Below are positions 26,558 to 36,308 of a DNA stretch of 64,000 nt, piece by piece. Location of the stretch: the NCBI GenBank assembly GCA_025499625.1, contig JAFMVD010000012.1:1-64000 (forward strand). Direction: 5' to 3'. A program made the translations under genes and the position numbers. Numbering within the stretch: the first letter of the stretch is position 1; each line of letters starts with the position of its first letter. Origin of the DNA: Carboxylicivirga fragile (GTDB lineage: Bacteria; Bacteroidota; Bacteroidia; Bacteroidales; Marinilabiliaceae). The notes below the pieces were generated by a model that was given only the letters and a program-made list of their open reading frames with translations, was not told where the DNA came from and did not search any database.

Positions 26558-27241
26558 ATGAACGTAATTGAAGTAAAAAATCTCGAAAAAACATATAACG
26601 ATTCAGAAGTACAAGTACATGCCGTTCAAGGCATCAACCTTGAAATAGAAGAAGGTGAATTCACTGCCATTGTAGGTCCATCGGGCTGCGGTAAAACAAC
26701 CTTTCTTAACATGCTAGGCGGATTAGATCAACCAAGCGTAGGCGACATACGCATTGGCGACACTTTGGTACACGAATTAAAACCCAGCGAATTGATTGAT
26801 TTTCGCCTACATAACATCGGCTTCGTTTTTCAGGCTTACAATCTGATTCCTGTACTTACGGCCAAAGAGAATGTAGAATTTATCATGCAGTTGCAAGGCA
26901 GGGATAAAACAGAACGTGATAAACGCGCCATCGATCTACTAACAGAAGTTGGCCTTGGTGATCGAATAGACAGTCGTCCCTCACGTTTATCGGGTGGACA
27001 GCAACAACGTGTAGCAGTTGCAAGAGCGTTAGCTTCCAAACCTAAATTTGTATTGGCCGATGAGCCTACAGCCAATCTGGATTCAAAATCAACCGAGACT
27101 TTATTGGATATCATGGAAAAACTAAATAAAGAAGAAAACATTACATTCATATTTAGTACACATGATATGCGTGTGGTAAACAAGGCACGTCGCGTAGTTA
27201 CGCTCGAGGACGGTAAAATAATTAGTGACGAAAGAAAATAA
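26558..27241 (+). CDS. ABC transporter ATP-binding protein, LolD/MacB type
   Basis: The 227-residue ATPase is complete: Walker A GPSGCGKTT (residues 40-48), Q-loop in FVFQAYNLIPVLTAKENV, signature LSGGQQQRVAVARAL, Walker B FVLADEPTANLDS and the H-loop in FSTHDMRVV. These details place it in the LolD/MacB/FtsE group that drives FtsX-type permeases. It lies directly after both permeases, 27 bases downstream. Confidence 0.95.
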   Translation: MNVIEVKNLEKTYNDSEVQVHAVQGINLEIEEGEFTAIVGPSGCGKTTFLNMLGGLDQPSVGDIRIGDTLVHELKPSELIDFRLHNIGFVFQAYNLIPVLTAKENVEFIMQLQGRDKTERDKRAIDLLTEVGLGDRIDSRPSRLSGGQQQRVAVARALASKPKFVLADEPTANLDSKSTETLLDIMEKLNKEENITFIFSTHDMRVVNKARRVVTLEDGKIISDERK

Positions 27242-27265
27242 CTAACTTAAAAACAGAAAGTGCTC

Positions 27266-28495
27266 ATGTTTAGGTTTCTTCTTGCCCTTTGCTTATTATT
27301 TCCAACACTTGCTTTGGCGCAATTTGGCGATGCAGATAAAAAGTTTGTCTTAAATGGTTATTTAGTAAATATGCAGTCGGTGTCAATCTCGGAGTTACCC
27401 TTCGATGTGCCCGATTCATTGAGTTATCTAACCAAGGACGATAACAATTTATATAGCACAAATATTTATTTCCAGAATCGTCTGAACCTATTTTGGTATG
27501 CTAACGATAAACTTACCATTTCCGCACAAATGCGTAACAGACTGGCTATAGGTGATCAAATAAGAATGGATTTCAACGGACAGGTCGAGGATAGTTATAA
27601 AAACTCGGGTAATTACTTCAACCCATCGTGGAATGTGGCAGTTGGTAATAGTTACATCTTCAACATGGCTTTTGATCGCTTATATGCAGAGTATTCATCG
27701 GGTAACTGGGATATCACACTTGGTAAGCAGCGCATCAACTGGGGTAAAACTTTTGCGTTCAACCCAAACGACATGTTTAATACCTACTCCTATTTCGATT
27801 TCGACTACGAAGAAAAACCAGGTACAGATGCCCTGCGCGCCATGTATTACACGGGAGCAACAACATCGCTTGAATTGGCTGCCAATATCGATAGTGCAGC
27901 ACATGTATCAGCAGCACTTAAATGGAATGCCAACCTATGGAACTACGATTTCCAGTTTATTGGAGGTACGCTTAAAGAAGAAGATGTAGCACTGGGTTTT
28001 GGCTGGTCGGGTTATGTAAAAAACTCCAGTTGGCGTGGTGAATTTGCCTGGTATCAGCCCCTCGAAAACTTTGCCGATACATCAGGTGTTATGATGTTAT
28101 CAACGGGAATGGATTTCACGCTTAATTCAAAATGGACCTTACAAGGCGAAGTAATGCTTGCTAAACTACCGGAAGGAAAAAAAGTAGCCTTTTTTGATGC
28201 CTATGCTCCTCCCCAATCCGTTAAAGATTTGGCAACATCACCTTTTCAGTTACTCGGAAGTGTCATGTATCAAGCCTCACCCCTCTCAACTTTATCACTG
28301 GCATCTATTTGGTATCCTCATCCCGATATCAAAGGCATTTTCATCGGACCATCGTGGCAATACAGTGTAGCTGATAATTTCTCAGCATCGCTCTATTGGC
28401 AATTTTTCCATGGTAACTTTCCCGATGCAATCACCAACGAAACATCCATGCAAAGCATTAATTCAGGCTTTATGCGCTTGAAGTATAGTTTTTAA
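27266..28495 (+). CDS. Outer-membrane beta-barrel protein, DUF1302-like
   Basis: I start at the ATG at 27266 (409 residues); a GTG two codons earlier is less likely. A signal peptide (LALCLLFPTLALAQ) precedes a barrel rich in alternating aromatic strands, ending in a strand closed by Phe (GFMRLKYSF). The motif LGKQRINWGKTFAFNPNDMF resembles the conserved block of DUF1302/alginate-export porins. In Proteobacteria DUF1302 barrels occur beside LolA/LolB-like proteins and RND pumps, which supports a shared lipid or hydrophobic-cargo route. It is the last gene of the TetR operon. Confidence 0.75.
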   Translation: MFRFLLALCLLFPTLALAQFGDADKKFVLNGYLVNMQSVSISELPFDVPDSLSYLTKDDNNLYSTNIYFQNRLNLFWYANDKLTISAQMRNRLAIGDQIRMDFNGQVEDSYKNSGNYFNPSWNVAVGNSYIFNMAFDRLYAEYSSGNWDITLGKQRINWGKTFAFNPNDMFNTYSYFDFDYEEKPGTDALRAMYYTGATTSLELAANIDSAAHVSAALKWNANLWNYDFQFIGGTLKEEDVALGFGWSGYVKNSSWRGEFAWYQPLENFADTSGVMMLSTGMDFTLNSKWTLQGEVMLAKLPEGKKVAFFDAYAPPQSVKDLATSPFQLLGSVMYQASPLSTLSLASIWYPHPDIKGIFIGPSWQYSVADNFSASLYWQFFHGNFPDAITNETSMQSINSGFMRLKYSF

Positions 28496-28540
28496 TAACA
28501 CTCAACAAATAATAAATAGAATTACTCTTTTTATTAAATA

Positions 28541-28570
28541 CCTCTGTGACTTGGCGCCTCAGTGTTTCCT
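28541..28570. repeat. Possible dispersed intergenic repeat (CTCTGTGACTTGGCGCCTC type)
   Basis: The stretch CCTCTGTGACTTGGCGCCTC followed by AGTGTTTCCT stands out as GC-rich in an AT-rich 233-base gap between the TetR operon and the efflux operon. I recall closely similar words scattered between genes in many Bacteroidota genomes; only one copy is in this window. Confidence 0.3.
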
Positions 28571-28728
28571 TATATTTTTCTCACAGTAATTGATATTTTA
28601 CTTTTCACAACTTTACCCGATTCATGCAGCTATTTTCCGGCTTCATTCCCTTTTACTTGAACAGTTATATAAAGCGTTTAATTTTTGCATTCATAAAAGC
28701 AGATATTAAAAACTTTATAATATAACAC

Positions 28729-29838
28729 ATGAAAAAAACTATACTCATTTCAATTGCAATAGTGCTAAGCTTGATAGCAGTATTTGCAGTAAAAGCTTTG
28801 CCATCAAAAGATGAATCAAAAAATAAACCTGAACAGAAAAAAGGTTTATTGGTAGATGTTATTTATCCTGAGGCTGGTAATATCGAACACACCTATAGCG
28901 CAACAGGTAAAATCAGAGCTGTCAATCGTTTTGAGATTTTCGCTCAGGTTGAAGGTCAACTATTACCCTCAGCCCTACAATTCAAAGAAGGTAATACCTA
29001 CAATAAGGGGGAAGTGATTTTAGAACTTGATCAACAAGAATACAACATGAGTTTATTGGCTCAGAAAAGTGATTTCATTACACTTCTCACATCCATCTTG
29101 CCAGACATCAAATCGGATTATCCAGATTCTTATTCAATATGGCGTAATTATGTTCTACAGTTAGATGTGAACAAGTCATTGGCCGATATTCCTAATCCTA
29201 AAAGTGAGCAAGAGAAATTTTACTTGTATGGTAAAGGTATTTACAAAAGCTACTACAATGTGCGCTCCGGAGAAGAGAAGCTACAGAAATATACCATACG
29301 TGCACCATTTAATGGTGTGGTAACATCAGTGAGTGCAGAGGCAGGAACTGCAGTTCGTCCGGGTGCTGCATTAGGCACTATGCTAAGTACCGAAGCCTAC
29401 GATTTAGAAATCACCATTCCTCTTGCTTCAATGGGTAAAATTGATGTTGGCACGCAAGCTAAACTACATTCATCGGAGTTACCTAATAATTGGACTGGCA
29501 AAGTAGTTCGGGTAGGTGGCGACATTGATGAACAATCGCAAAGTGTAAAGCTGTTTATCCGTACCCAAGGAAAGCAACTTAAGGAAGGTATGTATCTAAC
29601 TGCCGATATACAGCAAGCGCCATTTATTGGCACCATGAGTTTGCCTCGCAAAATGATTAACGACCAAAATCAATTATTTGTGGTTGAGAATAACCAGCTT
29701 AAGAAACTACAAGTTGAAGTACTTTCTCGCCAAGGAGATTTGGCCATTATAAAGGGCTTAAACGAAGGAACAGCTGTACTATCAACCGTTGTAAAAAGTG
29801 CCTACCATGGTATGCCAGTCAGAATAAACCAACAATAG
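28729..29838 (+). CDS. RND efflux periplasmic adaptor (membrane fusion protein)
   Basis: The 369-residue protein has an N-terminal signal/anchor (ISIAIVLSLIAVFAVKAL) and the halves of a lipoyl domain (YSATGKIRAVNRFEIFAQVE and TIRAPFNGVVTSVSAEAG). A short helical hairpin and a beta-barrel (LEITIPLASMGKIDVGTQA) follow. It connects an inner-membrane RND pump to TolC. Pump and TolC genes follow on the same strand, the pump 77 bases downstream. Confidence 0.92.
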   Translation: MKKTILISIAIVLSLIAVFAVKALPSKDESKNKPEQKKGLLVDVIYPEAGNIEHTYSATGKIRAVNRFEIFAQVEGQLLPSALQFKEGNTYNKGEVILELDQQEYNMSLLAQKSDFITLLTSILPDIKSDYPDSYSIWRNYVLQLDVNKSLADIPNPKSEQEKFYLYGKGIYKSYYNVRSGEEKLQKYTIRAPFNGVVTSVSAEAGTAVRPGAALGTMLSTEAYDLEITIPLASMGKIDVGTQAKLHSSELPNNWTGKVVRVGGDIDEQSQSVKLFIRTQGKQLKEGMYLTADIQQAPFIGTMSLPRKMINDQNQLFVVENNQLKKLQVEVLSRQGDLAIIKGLNEGTAVLSTVVKSAYHGMPVRINQQ

Positions 29839-29915
29839 CTAATCACCTCAATAGCACGCATTCTTCAACTCGTTTTTAATAATGAGTTAACCCATGCTAT
29901 GTTCAAAATAAAATA

Positions 29916-32900
29916 ATGAAACAACTAATTAGTTACTTTATAAAATTCCCTTTGGCAGTTAACATGGTTATGGTAATGGCCTTGTTATTAGGACTGCTTT
30001 CACTAAATGGGATACAAAAAAACTTCTTCCCCAATATTGGGCAACGCTTTATTTATGTTGATGTACTATACCCAGGTGCTTCACCTGATGAGATTGAAGA
30101 AGGCGCCACGCTTAAAATTGAGGAAAACGTTAAAGGTTTAGAAGGTCTGGAACGCATTACTTCTATTTCACGCGAAAACAGTGGTTCGGTTTCCATTGAG
30201 ATGCTTAAGGGCACTGATATGGACGAAGCCTTAATCAAAGTAAAAAACGAGGTAGAAAAGATTGCGTCCTTTCCAACAGGCATTGAGTCGGTAGTTACCT
30301 ACAAACACGACGATATTAACTTCGCAATGAATTTTGTGCTTACTGCGCGCGATGGCAAGTCGGTTGATCTACGTACTTTAAAAGCCACGGCTCGTAAGAT
30401 GGAACATGACTTGTTGCGATTAGATGGAATCTCGAAAATAGAAATAGGTGGTTATCCCGATGAAGAAATAGCCATTCTTCTGAAAGAGAATGCCATGGAA
30501 GCTTATCAAATGACCTTCCGAGAAATAGCTCAAGCAGTATCATCAAGCAACCTGATAATGACTGGTGGTAGCATCAAAGACGGCAGTGAAGAGTTTTTCA
30601 TACGGGTGCGCAACAAAGCATATCAAAGTGAAGGCATAGAAGACATAGTGATTCGCCAAACTAACAATGGTGGTATTATCCGCTTAAAAGATGTTGCCAC
30701 CATTAGTGATCGCTGGGCCGATACGCCATCCGAAGTGCGTTTCAATAACCAAAAAGCAGTTGTTATAACCATCAGCAATACCTTTAGCGAAGACATTCTA
30801 AAATCAACTGAGGCCGTAAAAGCATACTTGAAAGAGTATAATGCGAGTCAGGATTACCTCGAAGCAGAAGTAATACGCGACATGAGTAAAACGCTTAATC
30901 AACGGATTGATTTATTACTCAACAACGGACTATTAGGAATTTTACTGGTATTACTATTTCTATCCTTATTTCTCAATCCGCGCATAGCATTTTGGGTGGC
31001 AGCGGGAATTCCATTCTCCTTGCTGGGCATGTTTATATTCTTACCTGGCACACCGGTTACCATCAATATGCTTTCCTTGTTTGGCTTAATATTGGTTCTT
31101 GGCATTTTGGTTGATGATGCCATAGTTGTGGCCGAAAATGTATACAGGCATTGGCAGTTAGGTAAAAACCCTATTAAAGCAGCGGTTGATGGAACCTTAG
31201 AAGTAATGCCAGCCGTATTATCTGGCATATTAACCACCATGCTTGCCTTCTCCACCTTCATTTTTCTGGATGGTAAAATGGGTGATATGTTCAAGGAAGT
31301 ATCCATTGTAGTTATTCTAATTCTTTTTGTATCCCTTATTGAAGGTTTAATCATATTGCCAGCTCACATGGCACATTCAAAAGCCCTTACCAAAAACAGT
31401 GGAAGCAAATGGAAAAAATACATGGCTTGGGCCGAACGTGGATTATTAAAATTCAGAGATGTCATTTTTAAACCACTTTTAGAAAAAGCCATTCATAACA
31501 AGATCGTTACTAGCCTCATTTTCACGGGCCTTTTTATACTATCCATTGTCATGCTCAATACAGGAGTGGTTCGAAGCACTTTTTTCCCTGAGGTGGAAGG
31601 CGACGATTTTACCATAGCACTAACAATGCCATCTGGCACTGACGAATCGGTAACTCAACAGCAAGTTGATAAAATAACAGATACCATATGGTCTATTAAT
31701 GATGAAATGCGATCGTCACAACCCAATAATGCTGACATCATTGACCAGACTTTTCAGCAATTTATGGGAAGCGGTAGTGCAGCCACCATTCAAGTAACGC
31801 TTTTAGATGCAGAAATACGCGACACGCCAACCTCGGCAGTAATCACACGCATTAGAGAAAAAGTTGGTGACATACCTGGTGCCGAAGGATTAGAATACAT
31901 AGCCTTTAACCCTTTTGGTAAGGCCATAGTAATTTCTTTGCTTGGCGATGACAATGATGTGCTTCAACAAGCCAAGGAGGAACTCAAAAGGTCGCTCCAG
32001 AACATGCCTGAATTAAGTGATGTAACCGACAATGCCCCAATTGGGAATCGTGAAATTGAAATCGAACTAAAGGCAAAAGCACATCACCTTGATGTAAGTG
32101 TTCAGGATGTTATATCGCAAGTGCGCGAAGCCTTCTTTGGCAATGAAGTGCAACGCTTGCAACGTGGCAAAGACGAAGTTAAAGTGTGGGTCAAATACAG
32201 CGACGATAATCGAAAATCAATTGGGCAACTGGAAACCATGAAAATCCGTTTGAGCAATGGCGTTGCTTATCCACTATCGGAACTAGCCACATTAAAAACT
32301 GTAAATGGCGTTGCTAACATTCGTCACTTAAACTTTGATCGTGAAGTGCAGCTCGAAGCCAATCAAAGCGATCCAAGTTCATCCTTGCCTGTCATACTAA
32401 ATAAAATAGAAACAGAAATTTTAAGTGATCTGTATGAGAAATACCCAGGTGTAAAGGCGTCGTACGATGGTCAGAAACGCGAGAGTGATAAAATGATGAA
32501 ATCAGCTACCAAGGCAATGCCAATCATTCTCTTGCTAATGTTTGCAATCGTCATATTTACGCTTCGTTCGGTTAGCCAGTCTATTCTTATTTACCTGATG
32601 ATTCCTTTGAGTCTGGTTGGAGTTGTTATAGGGCACTGGATACACGGAATGAGCTTTAGTTTAATGTCGGGCATGGGAATTATTGCTCTTGTGGGTGTAA
32701 TGATCAACGATGGTTTGGTGTTGATCAATGCCTTTAACATCAATCTAAAAGAAGGAATGCCACTGCACAAAGCCTTATTCGAAGCTGGCATGTCGCGTTT
32801 CCGCCCAATTATATTAACAACCTTAACAACTGTGGCAGGTATGGCACCAATGCTATTGGAAACCAGTATGCAGGCTAAATTCCTTATTCCTATGGCCATA

Positions 32901-33080
32901 TCATTATGCTACGGAATGGCCATGGCTACCACCACAACCTTGTTTCTTCTACCAGCATTATTGCTGACTGTAAACGGAATAAAAGTGAAATTTAATTCTA
33001 TGCTTAAAGGACGAAAAGTTAGTCAAGAAGAAGTTGAGACAGCAATTAAAGAAATGAAATACAACTATGAAGACAATTAA
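29916..33080 (+). CDS. RND efflux pump, AcrB-type inner-membrane permease
   Basis: The 1054-residue length and twelve-helix layout match AcrB/MexB/heavy-metal RND pumps. Two repeats, each with one helix, a large periplasmic loop and five to six helices, are visible. Helix 4 carries LGILVDDAIVVAENVYRH, including the paired aspartates of the proton relay that typify the hydrophobe/amphiphile branch. Helix 10 region reads GVMINDGLVLINAFN. It exports drugs, bile salts or lipids by proton antiport through the adaptor and TolC. Its last 14 bases overlap the TolC gene. Confidence 0.94.
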   Translation: MKQLISYFIKFPLAVNMVMVMALLLGLLSLNGIQKNFFPNIGQRFIYVDVLYPGASPDEIEEGATLKIEENVKGLEGLERITSISRENSGSVSIEMLKGTDMDEALIKVKNEVEKIASFPTGIESVVTYKHDDINFAMNFVLTARDGKSVDLRTLKATARKMEHDLLRLDGISKIEIGGYPDEEIAILLKENAMEAYQMTFREIAQAVSSSNLIMTGGSIKDGSEEFFIRVRNKAYQSEGIEDIVIRQTNNGGIIRLKDVATISDRWADTPSEVRFNNQKAVVITISNTFSEDILKSTEAVKAYLKEYNASQDYLEAEVIRDMSKTLNQRIDLLLNNGLLGILLVLLFLSLFLNPRIAFWVAAGIPFSLLGMFIFLPGTPVTINMLSLFGLILVLGILVDDAIVVAENVYRHWQLGKNPIKAAVDGTLEVMPAVLSGILTTMLAFSTFIFLDGKMGDMFKEVSIVVILILFVSLIEGLIILPAHMAHSKALTKNSGSKWKKYMAWAERGLLKFRDVIFKPLLEKAIHNKIVTSLIFTGLFILSIVMLNTGVVRSTFFPEVEGDDFTIALTMPSGTDESVTQQQVDKITDTIWSINDEMRSSQPNNADIIDQTFQQFMGSGSAATIQVTLLDAEIRDTPTSAVITRIREKVGDIPGAEGLEYIAFNPFGKAIVISLLGDDNDVLQQAKEELKRSLQNMPELSDVTDNAPIGNREIEIELKAKAHHLDVSVQDVISQVREAFFGNEVQRLQRGKDEVKVWVKYSDDNRKSIGQLETMKIRLSNGVAYPLSELATLKTVNGVANIRHLNFDREVQLEANQSDPSSSLPVILNKIETEILSDLYEKYPGVKASYDGQKRESDKMMKSATKAMPIILLLMFAIVIFTLRSVSQSILIYLMIPLSLVGVVIGHWIHGMSFSLMSGMGIIALVGVMINDGLVLINAFNINLKEGMPLHKALFEAGMSRFRPIILTTLTTVAGMAPMLLETSMQAKFLIPMAISLCYGMAMATTTTLFLLPALLLTVNGIKVKFNSMLKGRKVSQEEVETAIKEMKYNYEDN

Positions 33081-34398
33081 ATACATACTTAGCATTGTGT
33101 TAATACTTTCGATAGCTAAAGTAAATGCACAAGATATACTCACTGGCACCGAAAAAATATCTTTATCGAAAGCTGTGGAGATAGCCATGCTAAATAATTA
33201 CGAACTAAAAATTGCCAGCAACGAACTTAAAAAAGCTGACAATAACAATACCGTTGGTAATGCTGGATTACTGCCATCACTAACTTTAAATGGAGGTGTT
33301 GATTATGGTCATAACGACACCGAAATGGAGTTTACTGGCCAAAACTCTGAAATAATAAAAATAGATAATGCCGAATCCTTAACCTACAATAGCAATGTGC
33401 GAATGGATTATACATTGTTCGATGGTTTCGGTAATGTATACACCTATAAAAAGCTTCAAGGAGCCAACGAACGACAAGAAACACTTTTTCGTCAGCAAAC
33501 AGAGCTTACCATTGTGCAAGTAGCCGAAAGGTATTACGAAGTATGTCGCGCACAACAAAACCTGCACCTGGCTAAAGAATCAATGCGCATATCGCGTGAG
33601 CGCCTTCAAAAAGCGATGGATAAAAAAGCTTATGGGCAAGCCAACCAATTGGATGTACTAAATGCCGAGGTTGATATGAATTCGGACAGCACCATAGTGC
33701 TACAAACTGAGCAAGCTTTTTTAAACTCTGTTAAAGACTTAAATGTAGTCCTTGGTGTACCCGTTCAAAACGTATATCAGGTAGTTGATGCCATTAAATT
33801 TAGAGATGATTTCACAGCTGATAAAGTCATAAGTGGAGCTTTGCTTAACAACGCAGGAATGATTGCCCAAAAACAACAAGAAGGCATTTCTAATCTGGAT
33901 TTAAAAATTACGAAAGCTCAGAAATATCCAACTATATCGGCATATGGTCAATATGGGTATAATCGGCAAGATAACGATGCTGGCCAAATCGCCTATAACC
34001 AATCGATGGGCAGCTCTGCAGGCGTTTCTCTAAAATTCAATATCTTTAATGGACAACAACAGCGCACCAAGGAGAAAAACGCCACCTTAGATTTTCGATC
34101 TCAGCAGGAACGAAGCTTTCAGTTACAATCGGAACTGGAGCGCGATGCGGCCAATGCCTACACCGATTATGTGTATAAGCGACGTATAGTAGAATTGCAA
34201 GAAACAAGTGTAGAACAAGCCCAATTAAATTTTGAGCAAACGCAGGAAATGTATCAATTGGGACGCGTAACAGCCATTGAATTTCGTACCGCCCAACAAA
34301 ACTTGTTAGATGTAGCCGCTAACTTTAACAATGCCAGATTCACAGCCAAAGTAGCAGAGTTTTACTTACTACAGTTAACCGGTGAATTAATAAATTAG
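33067..34398 (+). CDS. TolC-family outer-membrane efflux protein
   Basis: The 443-residue protein has a signal peptide (ending KVNAQD) and two outer-membrane efflux repeats: LSKAVEIAMLNNYELKIASN with LRMDY-type strand NVRMDYTLFDGFG, and SAGVSLKFNIFNGQQQ. Each has long alpha-helical tunnel segments. The last repeat ends with EFRTAQQNLLDVAANFNNAR. It completes the tripartite pump; the ATG overlaps the pump gene by 14 bases. Confidence 0.93.
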   Translation: MKTIKYILSIVLILSIAKVNAQDILTGTEKISLSKAVEIAMLNNYELKIASNELKKADNNNTVGNAGLLPSLTLNGGVDYGHNDTEMEFTGQNSEIIKIDNAESLTYNSNVRMDYTLFDGFGNVYTYKKLQGANERQETLFRQQTELTIVQVAERYYEVCRAQQNLHLAKESMRISRERLQKAMDKKAYGQANQLDVLNAEVDMNSDSTIVLQTEQAFLNSVKDLNVVLGVPVQNVYQVVDAIKFRDDFTADKVISGALLNNAGMIAQKQQEGISNLDLKITKAQKYPTISAYGQYGYNRQDNDAGQIAYNQSMGSSAGVSLKFNIFNGQQQRTKEKNATLDFRSQQERSFQLQSELERDAANAYTDYVYKRRIVELQETSVEQAQLNFEQTQEMYQLGRVTAIEFRTAQQNLLDVAANFNNARFTAKVAEFYLLQLTGELIN

Positions 34399-34414
34399 TA
34401 AGCTAATCATAAAG

Positions 34415-34450
34415 ATGTTTGATTGGCTAATGTATGTATCAAACATTTTT
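34415..34450 (+). terminator. Possible terminator or attenuator after tolC
   Basis: An 8-bp stem (ATGTTTGA/TCAAACAT) with a 16-base loop is followed by TTTTTA. It stands between the TolC gene and the histidine kinase gene, so the regulators may have separate or reduced transcription. Confidence 0.45.
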
Positions 34451-34486
34451 ATGTAATTTGCATTATCGCCATTAAATTTAGATTAT

Positions 34487-35530
34487 ATGCTCCATTTCAA
34501 GAACAAGATTAAATTCGTATTAGTGCCATTTATTACCTTTTTACTGGCATTTATTTCCATCCTGTTCATGATAATGTTTGAGTTTAGAACGGTTGCCGAC
34601 TTTCAAGAACTACCATATCATAGAATATTTGTTGGTTTTTTAGAAACGTTGGTACTGGTATACATTTACAATTTCTTCGTTCGAAAATTTAATGGCTTTA
34701 TGCCATGGAAAAAAAACTGGTTTATTCGTTTCGTATTGGATCTGCTGCTAGTATTATCCTTCACAACCATCGTAATATCAGGAGCACAATTAGCTATTAA
34801 ATTTGGATTAATTCCACATGAAATTCCACATGAGGGTAAGCGTGAGTTCATGTATATAATGCCACTTTTTGTTAGCTCCCTATTTTTGGTGATTGTAGAA
34901 ATGATTATTGCCATGGAAGAGCGCAATAACATGGAAATGAAATTGGCCATTCTTGAAAAGGAACAATTAAACACCAAATACAGCGTACTAAAAGAGCAAC
35001 TCGACCATCATTTCTTATTCAATAACCTAAGTGTTCTTTCATCGCTTATATACGAAAGCACCGAGAAGGCCGACAAATTTATTCAAGATTTTGCAGCCAT
35101 TTATCGCTATGTATTATCCATCAACAAACAAGATTTGGTGACCGTGAGCGAAGAGTTAGATTTTATTTCAACCTACCTGAATCTATATAAATTCAGATTT
35201 GAAGAAGGCTTAAGCTATAAACTTAACAACATCGACTATAAAAGCAAATTTCGTTTACCTCCACTAACACTTCAGGTATTGGTTGAGAATGCCATTAAAC
35301 ACAATGTGATGTCGCGTAACGAACCGCTTAATATCGAAATTAGCATGCTTAACAACACGCTTATCATCCAAAATAACTTACAGATTAAAAGTGATGTTGC
35401 GTCGACATCAACCGGCCAAAGCAACCTAATAGAAAAATATCTATTATTGGAAAGTACACCGCCTGAATTTAAAATTGAGAACAATACTTACATTGCACGC
35501 ATCCCACTAATACAACCAAAAGATGATTAA
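34487..35530 (+). CDS. LytS-type sensor histidine kinase
   Basis: The 347-residue protein has four transmembrane helices in the first about 145 residues, a short coiled coil, and a His_kinase domain of the LytS/YehU type. The phosphoacceptor His175 lies in QLDHHFLFNNLSVL. The ATPase part has LPPLTLQVLVENAIKHNV but ends early after the first G-box region, as is common in this family. It overlaps the response regulator gene by 8 bases and lies 89 bases behind the RND efflux operon, which it may control. Confidence 0.9.
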   Translation: MLHFKNKIKFVLVPFITFLLAFISILFMIMFEFRTVADFQELPYHRIFVGFLETLVLVYIYNFFVRKFNGFMPWKKNWFIRFVLDLLLVLSFTTIVISGAQLAIKFGLIPHEIPHEGKREFMYIMPLFVSSLFLVIVEMIIAMEERNNMEMKLAILEKEQLNTKYSVLKEQLDHHFLFNNLSVLSSLIYESTEKADKFIQDFAAIYRYVLSINKQDLVTVSEELDFISTYLNLYKFRFEEGLSYKLNNIDYKSKFRLPPLTLQVLVENAIKHNVMSRNEPLNIEISMLNNTLIIQNNLQIKSDVASTSTGQSNLIEKYLLLESTPPEFKIENNTYIARIPLIQPKDD

Positions 35531-36308
35531 AGTACTGATTGTAGAAGACGAAATGCCTTCGGCACGTAAGCTCAAAGCATTTCTGGCTCAGATAGCACCA
35601 GATTTTGAAGTAGTAGATATACTTGACTCGGTGGAGCAAACGGTGCTTTATTTAAATTCGAATAAGGTTGAATTGATCTTTTTAGACATTCATTTGGCCG
35701 ATGGTAATAGCTTTTCAATATTTGAAAGCACGCAGGTAAATACACCCATTATTTTTACCACAGCCTTCGATCAATACGCCATTCAAGCCTTCGACCAAAA
35801 TAGCATTGGTTACCTTCTCAAACCAATTGGCATTGAAAAGCTGGCCGCTGCCATCGAAAAATTCAGAAGCACACTAGAGCAAAAAGCTGAAACAAATCAA
35901 ACAATTGATTACAACAAGCTTGGTCAGTTATTAGCACAGCAAAAGGCACCACAGCACCGTGAACGCTTCATGGTGCATTATCGTGGTAAAATAAAAACGG
36001 TTGACATTTCTGAAGTCGCCTACTTTTATGCCGAAAACAGAGCCGTATTTATGGTCTTAAACAGTGGTAAAACCTACGACCTGAGTATGACTTTAGAACA
36101 ATTAGAGTTGGAACTAGATCCTAACATATACTATAGAGCTAACCGAAAATTCATCGTTAGTATTAAGGCCATAAAAGAAGCTGTAGTATATTCAAAGAGT
36201 AAACTTAAATTAGTTCTATCTCCCGAATCACCATCGGATGTAATTATCTCAGCCGAGAAACATCGAAATTTAAAAAATGGATGGCTGGATAAAAACTGCA
36301 TTAGTTAA
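35523..36308 (+). CDS. LytTR response regulator
   Basis: The 261-residue protein has a receiver domain (VLIVEDEMPSARKL, phosphoacceptor Asp55 in IFLDIHL, conserved Lys in GYLLKPI). A C-terminal LytTR DNA-binding domain follows at about 160-255 (VAYFYAENRAVFMVL, YYRANRKFIVSIKAIKEA). It is the cognate partner of the overlapping kinase gene. Its last 8 bases overlap the tail of the convergent gene. Confidence 0.92.
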   Translation: MIKVLIVEDEMPSARKLKAFLAQIAPDFEVVDILDSVEQTVLYLNSNKVELIFLDIHLADGNSFSIFESTQVNTPIIFTTAFDQYAIQAFDQNSIGYLLKPIGIEKLAAAIEKFRSTLEQKAETNQTIDYNKLGQLLAQQKAPQHRERFMVHYRGKIKTVDISEVAYFYAENRAVFMVLNSGKTYDLSMTLEQLELELDPNIYYRANRKFIVSIKAIKEAVVYSKSKLKLVLSPESPSDVIISAEKHRNLKNGWLDKNCIS

